Positions 1-5,351 of a stretch of 5,364 nt of DNA are shown here, piece by piece. Numbering within the stretch: the stretch's first letter is position 1; each line of letters starts with the position of its first letter. The DNA is from JBCDBY01 sp039182715 (GTDB taxonomy: Bacteria > Planctomycetota > PLA2). The DNA lies in contig JBCDBY010000303.1 in NCBI GenBank assembly GCA_039182715.1, positions 1-5,364 on the forward strand, given 5' to 3'. The notes below the pieces were generated by a model that saw only the letters and a list, made by a program, of their open reading frames with translations, did no database searches and was not told the DNA's origin. The position numbers and the translations under genes are program-made.

Positions 1-852
1 GAGCACCTCGCGCACCTGATCCAGGTCGAGCCGCCGCCGCGTGCCCGCGTCGAGCACGAGATGGTCGCCGCCGCGGAAGCGCTTGAGCGCGGTCAGGTGG
101 GTGAGCGCGGTGCGCTGCGTCTCGCCGAGGTAGTGCAGGATCGCGGCGGCGGCGCCGAGGCTCTTGTCCTTGCGCTGCAGGCCGAACGCCTCCAGCGTCG
201 AGACGCGGAAGTGCGACTTGAGCGCCTGCTGCGCGTTCGCCTCGCCGAAGACCCAGTCGGGCACCTCCTGCGCGACGGTGCCGGTCAGTCGCGCAATCTC
301 GGCGACGAGATCCTCCTGCTGCTCGACGGAACCCGACGACAGGAGCACCTCGGCGGGCGCCACGCGCGCGATCGCGTCGATGAGCGCGCCCCGCTCGACG
401 TCTTCGACGAAGAAGCGGCCGGTCGACAGCTCGGCCCACGCGAGGCCGGCGCGCCGCGGCGTGAGGTGCACGGCAAGCAGATAGTTGTGCGCGCGCGCGT
501 CGAGCACCGACTCCTCGGTGAGCGTGCCGGGCGTGACGATGCGCACGACGTCGCGATCGACGATGCCCTTCGCCTCGGCCGGATCCTGCAGCTGCTCGCA
601 GATGGCGACGCGGAAGCCCTGGCTGACGAGCCGGCGCAGGTAGCCGTCGACGGCGCGCACCGGCACGCCCGCCATCGGAATCTGCTTCTCCTTGTCGCGG
701 GCGGTGAGCGTGAGCCCGAGCGCCTGCGCCGCGGAGCGCGCGTCGTCGAAGAAGAGCTCGTAGAAATCCCCCATGCGGAAGAAGAGCAGGGCGTTGCCCG
801 CCTTCTTCTTGGCAGCGTCGTACTGCCGCATCATCGGGGTCGTCTCGGCCAT
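1..852 (-). CDS. mutS: DNA mismatch repair protein MutS, N-terminal part (truncated by window edge)
   Basis: MutS recognises base mismatches and small loops in DNA and starts methyl-directed or MutL-dependent repair in the cytoplasm. Reading the minus strand from the ATG at 852-850 gives 284 uninterrupted codons to the window edge, so the 3' part, including the ATPase domain, lies outside. The protein begins MAETTPMMRQYDAAKKK. It carries the signature RMGDFYELFFDDA at residues 26-38, which includes the Phe-X-Glu mismatch-reading motif (F30, E32). Next come LGLTLTARDK and IPMAGVP (about 59-78), then RVAICEQLQDP (about 96-107) and VTPGTL (about 122-127), all hallmarks of MutS domain I. The connector domain follows, with AELSTGRF at about 155-162. 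The canonical order and the lack of stops make the call secure. The start is supported by its distance to the signature; no strong Shine-Dalgarno is visible. The gene is divergent from the membrane-protein gene at 955. Confidence 0.96.
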   Translation of the reverse strand, partial: MAETTPMMRQYDAAKKKAGNALLFFRMGDFYELFFDDARSAAQALGLTLTARDKEKQIPMAGVPVRAVDGYLRRLVSQGFRVAICEQLQDPAEAKGIVDRDVVRIVTPGTLTEESVLDARAHNYLLAVHLTPRRAGLAWAELSTGRFFVEDVERGALIDAIARVAPAEVLLSSGSVEQQEDLVAEIARLTGTVAQEVPDWVFGEANAQQALKSHFRVSTLEAFGLQRKDKSLGAAAAILHYLGETQRTALTHLTALKRFRGGDHLVLDAGTRRRLDLDQVREVL

Positions 853-954
853 CGGGCCGCGTACCGTACCGCGACTCGGGGTCAGGTCCAGCGGGAGCGG
901 ATCTTCCGCCCGGGCGGGGGTTGACGAATCGCGTCGGCCCCCGAGGATGCGCGC
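853..954. other. Divergent intergenic region between mutS and the 955 gene
   Basis: This spacer of about 100 bases must hold the 5' signals for both divergent genes. On the plus strand, TTGACG at 921-926 matches the -35 consensus well, but 17 bases downstream there is only the poor -10 candidate AGGATG. GAGGA at 943-947 is a plausible Shine-Dalgarno seven bases before the ATG at 955. On the minus strand no convincing promoter pair or ribosome binding site is visible. No repeat or RNA structure stands out. Confidence 0.4.
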
Positions 955-1797
955 ATGTCTGCCTGGCCCTCCCTCGTGCGTCGCAAGAACGATCCCCGGG
1001 AAACCGCCATCCTCTGGGATGTGAGCGTCTTCTTCTTCGTGCTGGGGATCCCCGTGCTGCTCGTCCTCGCGTTCCTGGACGACACCGTGGTCAACGCCGA
1101 GCCGCGCTGGCTCAAGCCGCTCAAGTTCTTCTTCAGCATCGCCCTCTACAACCTGACGCTGGAGTGGCTCTACCGGGTCTTCCGGACGGATCGCAACGTC
1201 GCGTGGCTCAACCGGTGCCGGCGGGTGATCGCCGTGGGCATGGGAATCGAGGGCGTCCTGATCGTCGCGCAGGCGGCCCGCGGGGTGCAAAGCCACTTCA
1301 ACGTGGCGACGAGCCTCGACGCCGCGATCTTCAGCATCATGGGCGTCACCATCACGATCGTGGTGCTGACGGCGCTGGCGAGTGGATGGCTCATCTGGAG
1401 AGCGCGAGACCGGGCGCCGGCGGGGTTCGGGGAGGCGGCGCTCCTCGGCATCGTCATCATGACCGCGGCTTCCTTCCAGGGGTTCGCGATGACCGAAGGG
1501 ACGGCGCGGCAGGAGGCGGAGCAGTCGCCCATCCAGGGATCGCACTTCGTTGGGGACCCGCCCGTCGAAGGCCACCGGACGCTGCCCGTGACCGGTTGGA
1601 GCCTCGATGTCGGCGACCTGCGGATCGCCCACTTCATTGGGCTCCACGCGCTGCAGCTCTTCCTTCTGCTCGCGTTTCTGCTCGACCGTTTCGCCGTTCC
1701 GGCTCGCTTCGCGATCATCCGGCTGTGCGCGCTTGGGTATGGGGGGCTGTTTCTCTTCGCGTTTCTGCGCGCGCAATCAGGCGCATTCCTCCTCTAG
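955..1797 (+). CDS. Predicted seven-helix integral membrane protein, family not recognised
   Basis: I do not recognise a named family. The 280-residue product is strongly hydrophobic, with about seven likely membrane helices at residues 22-42, 54-74, 91-108, 123-148, 160-178, 225-245 and 252-270. Polar motifs at helix edges look like conserved functional positions: WLKPLKFFFS (52-61), RGVQSHFNVATSLD (109-122) and HFIGLHALQ (226-234). His114, His226 and His231 lie in or beside helices and could bind a cofactor or metal, which is inference only. A polar loop of about 45 residues (180-224) separates helices 5 and 6. The ATG at 955 follows GAGGA with suitable spacing. The gene ends in TAG at 1795-1797, which overlaps the Shine-Dalgarno of the next gene, so the two are almost certainly co-transcribed. 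Confidence 0.85.
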   Translation: MSAWPSLVRRKNDPRETAILWDVSVFFFVLGIPVLLVLAFLDDTVVNAEPRWLKPLKFFFSIALYNLTLEWLYRVFRTDRNVAWLNRCRRVIAVGMGIEGVLIVAQAARGVQSHFNVATSLDAAIFSIMGVTITIVVLTALASGWLIWRARDRAPAGFGEAALLGIVIMTAASFQGFAMTEGTARQEAEQSPIQGSHFVGDPPVEGHRTLPVTGWSLDVGDLRIAHFIGLHALQLFLLLAFLLDRFAVPARFAIIRLCALGYGGLFLFAFLRAQSGAFLL

Positions 1798-1800
1798 GAG
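1795..1800 (+). promoter_or_regulatory. Shine-Dalgarno overlapping the upstream stop codon
   Basis: TAGGAG contains the stop codon of the seven-helix membrane protein gene and a good Shine-Dalgarno core. It lies six bases before the GTG at 1807. This decides the start of the ABA4-like gene and suggests translational coupling between the two genes. Confidence 0.75.
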
Positions 1801-1806
1801 ACTCCC

Positions 1807-2250
1807 GTGGAGAACTTCCCCGCCCTCGCCTTCGATCTGGCCGGCCTGCCGTTGCTGATCTTCTGGCTCCTGATCGTGCTGCTCCCCAAGTGGTCGTGGA
1901 CCGATCGCATCTACCGCACGAAGCTGCCGATGCTCTACCTTGCCGTGCTGTACGGCGCGGTGGTCGTCTACGGCCTGATCGTCGATCCCGCGCCCTTCGC
2001 CACGCTGCTCGACCCCGATCTCCCCTCCGTGCAGGCGCTGCTCGGTTCGGAGATCGGCGCCAGCGCGGGCTGGATCCACTTCCTCTGCTTCGATCTGCTC
2101 GTCGGCACGATCATCTGGCGAGCGGCGCTCGAGCGGGGCCACTCGTTCCTCTGGGTCTCCCCGCTGCTCGTCCTGACGCTCCTGCTGGCACCGTTGGGCT
2201 GGCTTTTCTTCGAAGGCGCCAGCCGGCTGCGGACCTCGAGCCCGCTATAG
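1807..2250 (+). CDS. ABA4-like (DUF4281-type) four-helix membrane protein
   Basis: The 147-residue product is a small membrane protein with four likely helices at about residues 8-27, 40-60, 87-105 and 115-135. The segment GWIHFLCFDLLVG (88-100) and the closing LLLAPLGWLFFE (125-136) match the pattern I know from the ABA4-like family. That family includes plant ABA DEFICIENT 4, needed for neoxanthin formation, and many bacterial proteins of unknown role. Length and helix number fit. A carotenoid role cannot be claimed here, since no carotenoid gene is visible in the window. The GTG start is chosen because TAGGAG ends six bases upstream. The gene begins nine bases after the previous stop and is in the same frame as that gene. 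The next gene starts seven bases after its stop. Confidence 0.8.
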   Translation: MENFPALAFDLAGLPLLIFWLLIVLLPKWSWTDRIYRTKLPMLYLAVLYGAVVVYGLIVDPAPFATLLDPDLPSVQALLGSEIGASAGWIHFLCFDLLVGTIIWRAALERGHSFLWVSPLLVLTLLLAPLGWLFFEGASRLRTSSPL

Positions 2251-2251
2251 T
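2246..2251 (+). promoter_or_regulatory. Possible -10 element for leaderless transcription of the TAXI gene
   Basis: TATAGT overlaps the stop codon of the ABA4-like gene and ends six bases before the GTG at 2258. There is no Shine-Dalgarno before this GTG. A TANNNT box at this distance is the arrangement seen for leaderless mRNAs, in which transcription begins at the start codon. No clear -35 accompanies it. It may be chance, with the gene served by readthrough from upstream. Confidence 0.3.
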
Positions 2252-2257
2252 CTCAGC

Positions 2258-3538
2258 GTGCGAAGGAAGAAGAAGGGTTGGCGGATCTGGGCCGGGGCGG
2301 CGGTGTTCAGCCTGCTCGTGTTCCTGCTCGTGCGGCCGCTCATCCCGCCGCCGCTGCCCAAGACCATTCGCATCGGCACCGGCGCGGAGGGCGGGCGCTA
2401 CACCTACTTCGGTGCCGCGCTCCGGGACCGATTGGAGCAGCAGGGGTTCGAGGTCGAGCTGGTCTCGTCGCGCGGCTCGGCCGACAACGTCGCCATGCTC
2501 GAGCGCGGCGACGTCGACTGCGCCTTCGTGCAGGGCGGGGTCGTTTCGTTCGACGCCGAGACGACGGTGCGTGGCATCGCCAGTCTCTTCTGGGAGCCGA
2601 TCTGGATCTTCCACCGCCACGGCGAGCAGTTTGAACTCGTGCGCGACCTGAAGGGACGCCGCATCGCCATCGGCAAGGAAGGCAGCGGCACGCAGCCGCT
2701 CATCCGTTCGATCCTCGCCGCCAATGGCGTGCGCGACAACTTCGTGTCGATCGGCGGCGAGGCGGCGTTCGAGGCGCTGGCGAAGGGCGAGGTCGACGCG
2801 TGCGCACTCGTCCAGGCGCCGACCGAGGAGTGGATCCACTCGCTCGTCGAGGACGGGCGCTTCGACCTGCTCATCTTCGCGCGCGGGCCCGCGTACGCCG
2901 CGCGCTTCCGCCACCTGAGCGTGGTCGACGTGCCGCGTGGGTTCGTCGACTTCGAGCTCGACCTACCCAAGCGCGACGTGCAGCTGCTCGCCACGACCGC
3001 GAACCTCGCGATCGGCCCGCACTCGCATCCGAGCCTCACGCCGCTGCTCATCGAGACCAGCCGCGACGAGCTGGCGCAGGGCTCGCTGCTCGCGGCGCCC
3101 GGCAAGTTCCCCTCCCTCGCGCACATCGATCTGCCGCTCGAAGAGGACGCAGTCCGCTACCACCGGACGGGGCCGAAGCTCTTCTACCGCTACATGCCCT
3201 TCCAGGCCGCCTATGCGCTGGACCGGCTCATCATCCTGCTGATTCCGCTGCTGACGCTGCTCTATCCGCTTTTCAAGGGCGCCGGACCGCTTTATCGCTG
3301 GACCGTCTTCCGGCGGATCTACCCCTGGTACAAGGTGCTGCAGCAGCTGGAGGAGGCGATCGAGACGGCGGAAACCCCCGAAGAACGGGCGGAAATCACC
3401 CGCCAGCTCGAGGAATTGGACCAGGGCGTCGCCCAAATTCACGTCCCGGCCCGGTACACCGCCGAGATCTACGAGCTCCGCCGCCACATTGCGCACGTGG
3501 TCGGGCAAAATCGGCGTCCGGCATCGACCGGGGATTGA
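2258..3538 (+). CDS. TAXI-family TRAP transporter solute-binding protein with two membrane anchors
   Basis: The 426-residue product matches the TAXI (TRAP-associated extracytoplasmic immunogenic) solute-binding family, which captures small organic acids for TRAP permeases. A basic N-terminus (MRRKKKGWR) precedes a membrane segment at residues 11-29. The binding domain then starts with TIRIGTGAEGGRYTYFG (36-52). It has family-typical blocks: VSSRGSADNVAMLERGDVDCAFVQGG (69-94), LKGRRIAIGKEGSGT (131-145) and FEALAKGEVDACALV (171-185). The closing region includes GKFPSLAHIDLPL (282-294) and RYMPFQ (311-316). A second hydrophobic segment at about 320-340 is followed by RRIYPWYKVLQQLEEAIE and a charged, probably coiled-coil tail to the end. 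This longer anchored architecture is known among TAXI proteins. No TRAP permease gene is adjacent, so its partner is elsewhere or it acts as a sensor or orphan binder. The GTG start lies seven bases after the preceding stop and lacks a Shine-Dalgarno; a later start would lose the anchor. Confidence 0.88.
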   Translation: MRRKKKGWRIWAGAAVFSLLVFLLVRPLIPPPLPKTIRIGTGAEGGRYTYFGAALRDRLEQQGFEVELVSSRGSADNVAMLERGDVDCAFVQGGVVSFDAETTVRGIASLFWEPIWIFHRHGEQFELVRDLKGRRIAIGKEGSGTQPLIRSILAANGVRDNFVSIGGEAAFEALAKGEVDACALVQAPTEEWIHSLVEDGRFDLLIFARGPAYAARFRHLSVVDVPRGFVDFELDLPKRDVQLLATTANLAIGPHSHPSLTPLLIETSRDELAQGSLLAAPGKFPSLAHIDLPLEEDAVRYHRTGPKLFYRYMPFQAAYALDRLIILLIPLLTLLYPLFKGAGPLYRWTVFRRIYPWYKVLQQLEEAIETAETPEERAEITRQLEELDQGVAQIHVPARYTAEIYELRRHIAHVVGQNRRPASTGD

Positions 3539-3573
3539 GCTAGACTGAGCTGGGGCACTCGAGGACCTCTTAC

Positions 3574-3578
3574 AGGAG
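3574..3578 (+). promoter_or_regulatory. Shine-Dalgarno deciding the start at 3585
   Basis: AGGAG ends six bases before the ATG at 3585-3587, a near-ideal spacing. The in-frame ATG at 3579 directly abuts it and is too close to use. This ribosome binding site sits in front of a signal-peptide coding sequence that conventional gene calling would discard because of the in-frame UGA at 3660. That supports translation starting here rather than at the later ATG at 3711. Confidence 0.75.
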
Positions 3579-3584
3579 ATGCAG

Positions 3585-4340
3585 ATGAAGCGTTATGCCG
3601 CGATTTTCGTCGCGTTGTCATTGACCGTGCTTCTCAGCGAGCCCGCCCAGGGCCAGTGCTGAGGACCTTCCGGTGGTGCCGCCAGTGCTGGCGGCCGTGG
3701 AGCTCCGGGAATGGGCCGATCGGGTGGCCGTTCCGCGACGAGTGTTCTCAACAATCCCGAATTCCGTGTCGAGTGGCGTGACGTCACGCGCGTTTCCAAG
3801 GCGCTGACCAGCGGCATGACGCAGGCCGAGGCCGAGTCGATCAAGGCGCACGAGCGTCCGATGCTGGTCTACGTCTACAACGACGAGCGCGACGAAGAGA
3901 CCCGCTTCGCCATCGAGGAGGCCAACGCGTTCCTCGACGAGAAGGTGGCGGTCGGCGCGCGCTTCTTCGACTGCGTGCGCATCGACCTCGCGACCGCGAA
4001 GGAAGACGCGAAGCTCAAGGACCATCTCCCGCGCAACAACGGTCTGCTCTTCGTGCGCCCGAACTACGAGGTCGCCCACGCGATCCACTTCAAGGGCACC
4101 AAGGTCAAGCCTTCCGCCGTCTACGCGAAGATGTGCGCGACGATGAAGCTCGACTACGAGAACTGCGTCAAGAAGACCTACAAGGAGATGCGCAAGATCC
4201 AGAAGGATCGCGCCAAGCTCGACCGCGAGTCGAACGAGGTCATGAAGCTCGACGACAAGATTCTCAACGAGAAGAGCAACGCCAAGCGCGAGAAGCTGAT
4301 CGGCAAGCGCGACAAGCTCCGCAAGGCGCTCGACGAGTAG
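3585..4340 (+). CDS. Candidate secreted selenoprotein: Cys-Sec N-terminus, thioredoxin-like domain, coiled coil
   Basis: The frame from ATG 3585 encodes a signal peptide (MKRYAAIFVALSLTVLL, likely cleaved after A-Q-G at residues 21-23). It then reads Q-C, a UGA at codon 26, and a Gly/Ser/Ala-rich linker up to about residue 50. If the UGA is selenocysteine, the mature protein starts Gln-Cys-Sec-Gly-Pro and totals 251 residues. A thioredoxin-like region follows: strand RPMLVYVY (91-98), helix with ETRFAIEEANAFLDEK (about 105-120), strand DCVRIDL (129-135) and GLLFVRPNYEV (153-163). There is no CxxC after the first strand, where NDERDEE stands instead. Residues from about 195 onward are charged and heptad-like, a probable coiled coil. 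The AGGAG before 3585 and the hairpin after the UGA support recoding. If it is not recoded, the usable ORF is 3711-4340 (209 aa, no signal peptide, weak GGAG upstream). The stop used here is TAG at 4338; coding character continues to 4415. Confidence 0.72.
3660..3662 (+). other. In-frame UGA, proposed selenocysteine codon (residue 26)
   Basis: TGC at 3657-3659 is followed directly by TGA, giving a Cys-Sec pair two residues after the predicted signal peptidase site. Upstream lie a ribosome binding site, an ATG and a complete signal peptide. Downstream the same frame stays open for 225 codons of clear coding sequence. A nonsense mutation in a once-intact gene is the main alternative. Confidence 0.68.
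3678..3695 (+). promoter_or_regulatory. Candidate bacterial SECIS hairpin for the first UGA
   Basis: GCCGCC (3678-3683) pairs perfectly with GGCGGC (3690-3695). An A-U pair extends the stem, closing a GUGC loop. The loop G at 3685 lies 23 bases after the UGA. That is close to the spacing in the E. coli fdhF element and within the known range for bacterial SECIS elements, where SelB binds a guanine in the apical loop. The hairpin lies in the Gly/Ala-rich linker codons, where protein constraint is low. High local GC makes chance pairing possible. Confidence 0.6.
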
Positions 4341-4415
4341 TACGCGGTCCTCGACGACAAGATGGCCAAGCTTTACGCGCTGGATTCCAACCAGAAGAAG
4401 CCGGCGGCGAGCTGA
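4341..4415 (+). other. Coding-like extension beyond the in-frame amber codon
   Basis: After the TAG at 4338-4340, the same frame continues for 24 codons to a TGA at 4413-4415, encoding YAVLDDKMAKLYALDSN plus a short KKPAAS tail. Twenty-two of the 24 codons end in G or C. The peptide continues the coiled-coil character and resembles the upstream KLDDKILNEK segment (about residues 221-230). The TGA lies ten bases before the first terminator-region hairpin, a natural gene end. The extension was probably part of the protein until recently or still is by readthrough; a single-base sequencing error (for example GAG read as TAG) is also possible. TAG ends three other genes here, so general TAG reassignment is unlikely. 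Confidence 0.5.
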
Positions 4416-4424
4416 GTTTATGGC

Positions 4425-4444
4425 CCAACGGCTGACGCCGTTGG
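4425..4444 (+). terminator. First of two tandem 3' hairpins (no U-tract)
   Basis: CCAACGGC (4425-4432) and GCCGTTGG (4437-4444) form a perfect eight-pair stem around a TGAC loop. No T-run follows, so on its own it is not a classical intrinsic terminator. It more likely protects the 3' end or assists the terminator just downstream. It begins ten bases after the TGA at 4413. Confidence 0.55.
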
Positions 4445-4459
4445 AGCATTGCGAATCAG

Positions 4460-4493
4460 AAGGCGCGTTGCCGAAGGGCAGCGCGCCTTTTTT
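4460..4493 (+). terminator. Intrinsic (Rho-independent) terminator
   Basis: AAGGCGCG (4460-4467) pairs with CGCGCCTT (4482-4489). A U-G wobble and an inner TGCC/GGCA stem continue it to a GAAG loop, giving about 13 pairs. A run of six Ts (4488-4493) follows. This is a textbook terminator for the thioredoxin-like/coiled-coil gene. It implies that the next gene at 4548 has its own promoter, although no clear promoter is visible in 4494-4547. Confidence 0.88.
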
Positions 4494-4547
4494 CGTGTTT
4501 CGAGTGGATGGGGAGTGTGGGGGGCTTGGCCCGCGTATCCATGGGCA

Positions 4548-5351
4548 ATGCGCACCTTCTTGATTCTTCTCCTCGTCGTCTCTCCGGTCGCCGCGGGCTC
4601 GGAGGCGCTACCCCCGGACAAGAAGGGGCCGGCTCTCCGGAACGGGAAGGTGCGCAAACCGGTTTCCCTTTGGGGCGTGCGCTGGTACCGCACGCTCGAC
4701 GAGGCGCGCACTGTCGCGCAGCGCAGGAAGACCAAGCCTGTCCTGTACGTCCGCGTCCTGGGCGACCTGGCGGGCGCGACGTGAAGCGCCGCGCACCGGC
4801 TGCGGCGCGTGACGCTCGCGGACAAAAAGCTCCGGACTCTCCTGCGTCGCGACTTCATCGCGACCTATCGGGACACCACCGGCGAGAAGAGCGCGGGCGG
4901 CAGCTTCGCGCACGAACCCAAGGAGCCGGCGCCGCACTGCATTCGCGGCAACGGCGAGAGCAACGTGCAGCTACTCGTGCTCGCGCCCGACGGGCGGCTG
5001 CTGAGCGTCGTCACGGGCTTCATCGAGGCGAAGGACCTCGTCGAGGAGCTGACGTTCGCCCGCGACCTGCTGCGCGCGAAGGAGCCGCTCACCAAGGAGC
5101 GCGTGCGGAATGCGCACGAAGCGTTCGATCGCCGGCTCGCCGACCGCACCTTCGAGGGACCGCTCTCGGACTGGTCGAAGCGCCGTGCGCGCCTCGATCA
5201 CCGCTTTGCCGCGAAGCACGCCTTGATGCCGATCGCCCGCTTCCGTCCGGAGGACCTGGTGGGGCAGGGAACGAACTTCTTCGGCAGCCGCAAGGGCAAG
5301 GTCGAACTCCGCAAGACCGTGGGCCGCGCCCCCGAACTCCCGGATCGCTAG
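4548..5351 (+). CDS. Candidate secreted selenoprotein, thioredoxin-like with Sec at the redox position
   Basis: The frame from ATG 4548 encodes a signal peptide (MRTFLILLLVVSPVAAG). After a basic, proline-containing spacer comes WYRTLDEARTVAQRRKTKPVLYVRV (about 46-70), the helix-strand opening of a thioredoxin-like fold. It then reads LGDLAGAT and a UGA at codon 79, continuing SAAHRLRRVTLADKKLRTLL and FIATYRD. This puts the UGA at the start of the helix where such proteins carry their redox cysteine. After residue 88 the frame gives HCIRGNGESN (130-139), LLVLAPDGRLLSVVTGF (about 142-158) and a long charged helical C-terminus. Cys131 is the only cysteine and might pair with the Sec. The total is 267 residues. 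Without recoding the gene splits into 4548-4784 and a 4809 GTG start that has neither a Shine-Dalgarno nor a signal peptide. The start was chosen for the signal peptide; the in-frame ATG at 4449 lies before the terminator. No good Shine-Dalgarno is seen. Confidence 0.75.
4782..4784 (+). other. In-frame UGA, proposed selenocysteine codon (residue 79)
   Basis: The UGA lies between LGDLAGAT and SAAHRLRR. That is the loop/helix junction after the first core strand of a thioredoxin-like domain, where redox Cys or Sec is normally found. The frame is open for 78 codons before it and 188 after it, with domain continuity across it. The same kind of interruption occurs in the neighbouring gene, which makes independent nonsense mutations less likely. 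Confidence 0.72.
4786..4808 (+). promoter_or_regulatory. Candidate bacterial SECIS hairpin for the second UGA
   Basis: GCGCCGC (4786-4792) pairs perfectly with GCGGCGC (4802-4808) around a nine-base loop, GCACCGGCT. The loop's GG at 4798-4799 lies 14-15 bases after the UGA, slightly closer than in E. coli fdhF (19-20). The stem starts only one base after the UGA. Loop guanines and position suit SelB recognition, but the close spacing and the GC-rich context leave some doubt. Confidence 0.58.

Noticed and set aside
61..924. Long plus-strand ORF of 287 codons opposite mutS
   Set aside because: It is the antisense shadow of an unmistakable MutS reading frame; its Arg/Ala/Glu-rich translation has no domain features.
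921..2651. 576-codon plus-strand ORF starting at TTG
   Set aside because: It overlaps three well-supported genes in another frame, and its Arg/Pro/Ala-rich translation is typical of an off-frame reading in high-GC DNA.
2111..2914. Long minus-strand ORFs opposite the TAXI gene (also 2404-3126 and 2963-3508)
   Set aside because: They are shadows of the TAXI gene's strong codon bias, without their own start signals or recognisable motifs.
3618..4088. Minus-strand 156-codon ORF opposite the first selenoprotein candidate
   Set aside because: The plus frame has the ribosome binding site, signal peptide and fold-like sequence; the minus frame has none.
4449..4547. Upstream in-frame ATG at 4449 as the start of the second selenoprotein gene
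   Set aside because: It would place the terminator hairpin inside the coding sequence and put a non-signal extension before an obvious signal peptide beginning at 4548.
3660..4784. Global UGA reassignment (Trp or Gly code) instead of selenocysteine
   Set aside because: UGA ends the TAXI gene at 3536-3538 and the extended frame at 4413-4415, Trp is encoded by TGG throughout, and recoded UGA lineages are usually AT-rich. Only the two sites with downstream hairpins interrupt frames.
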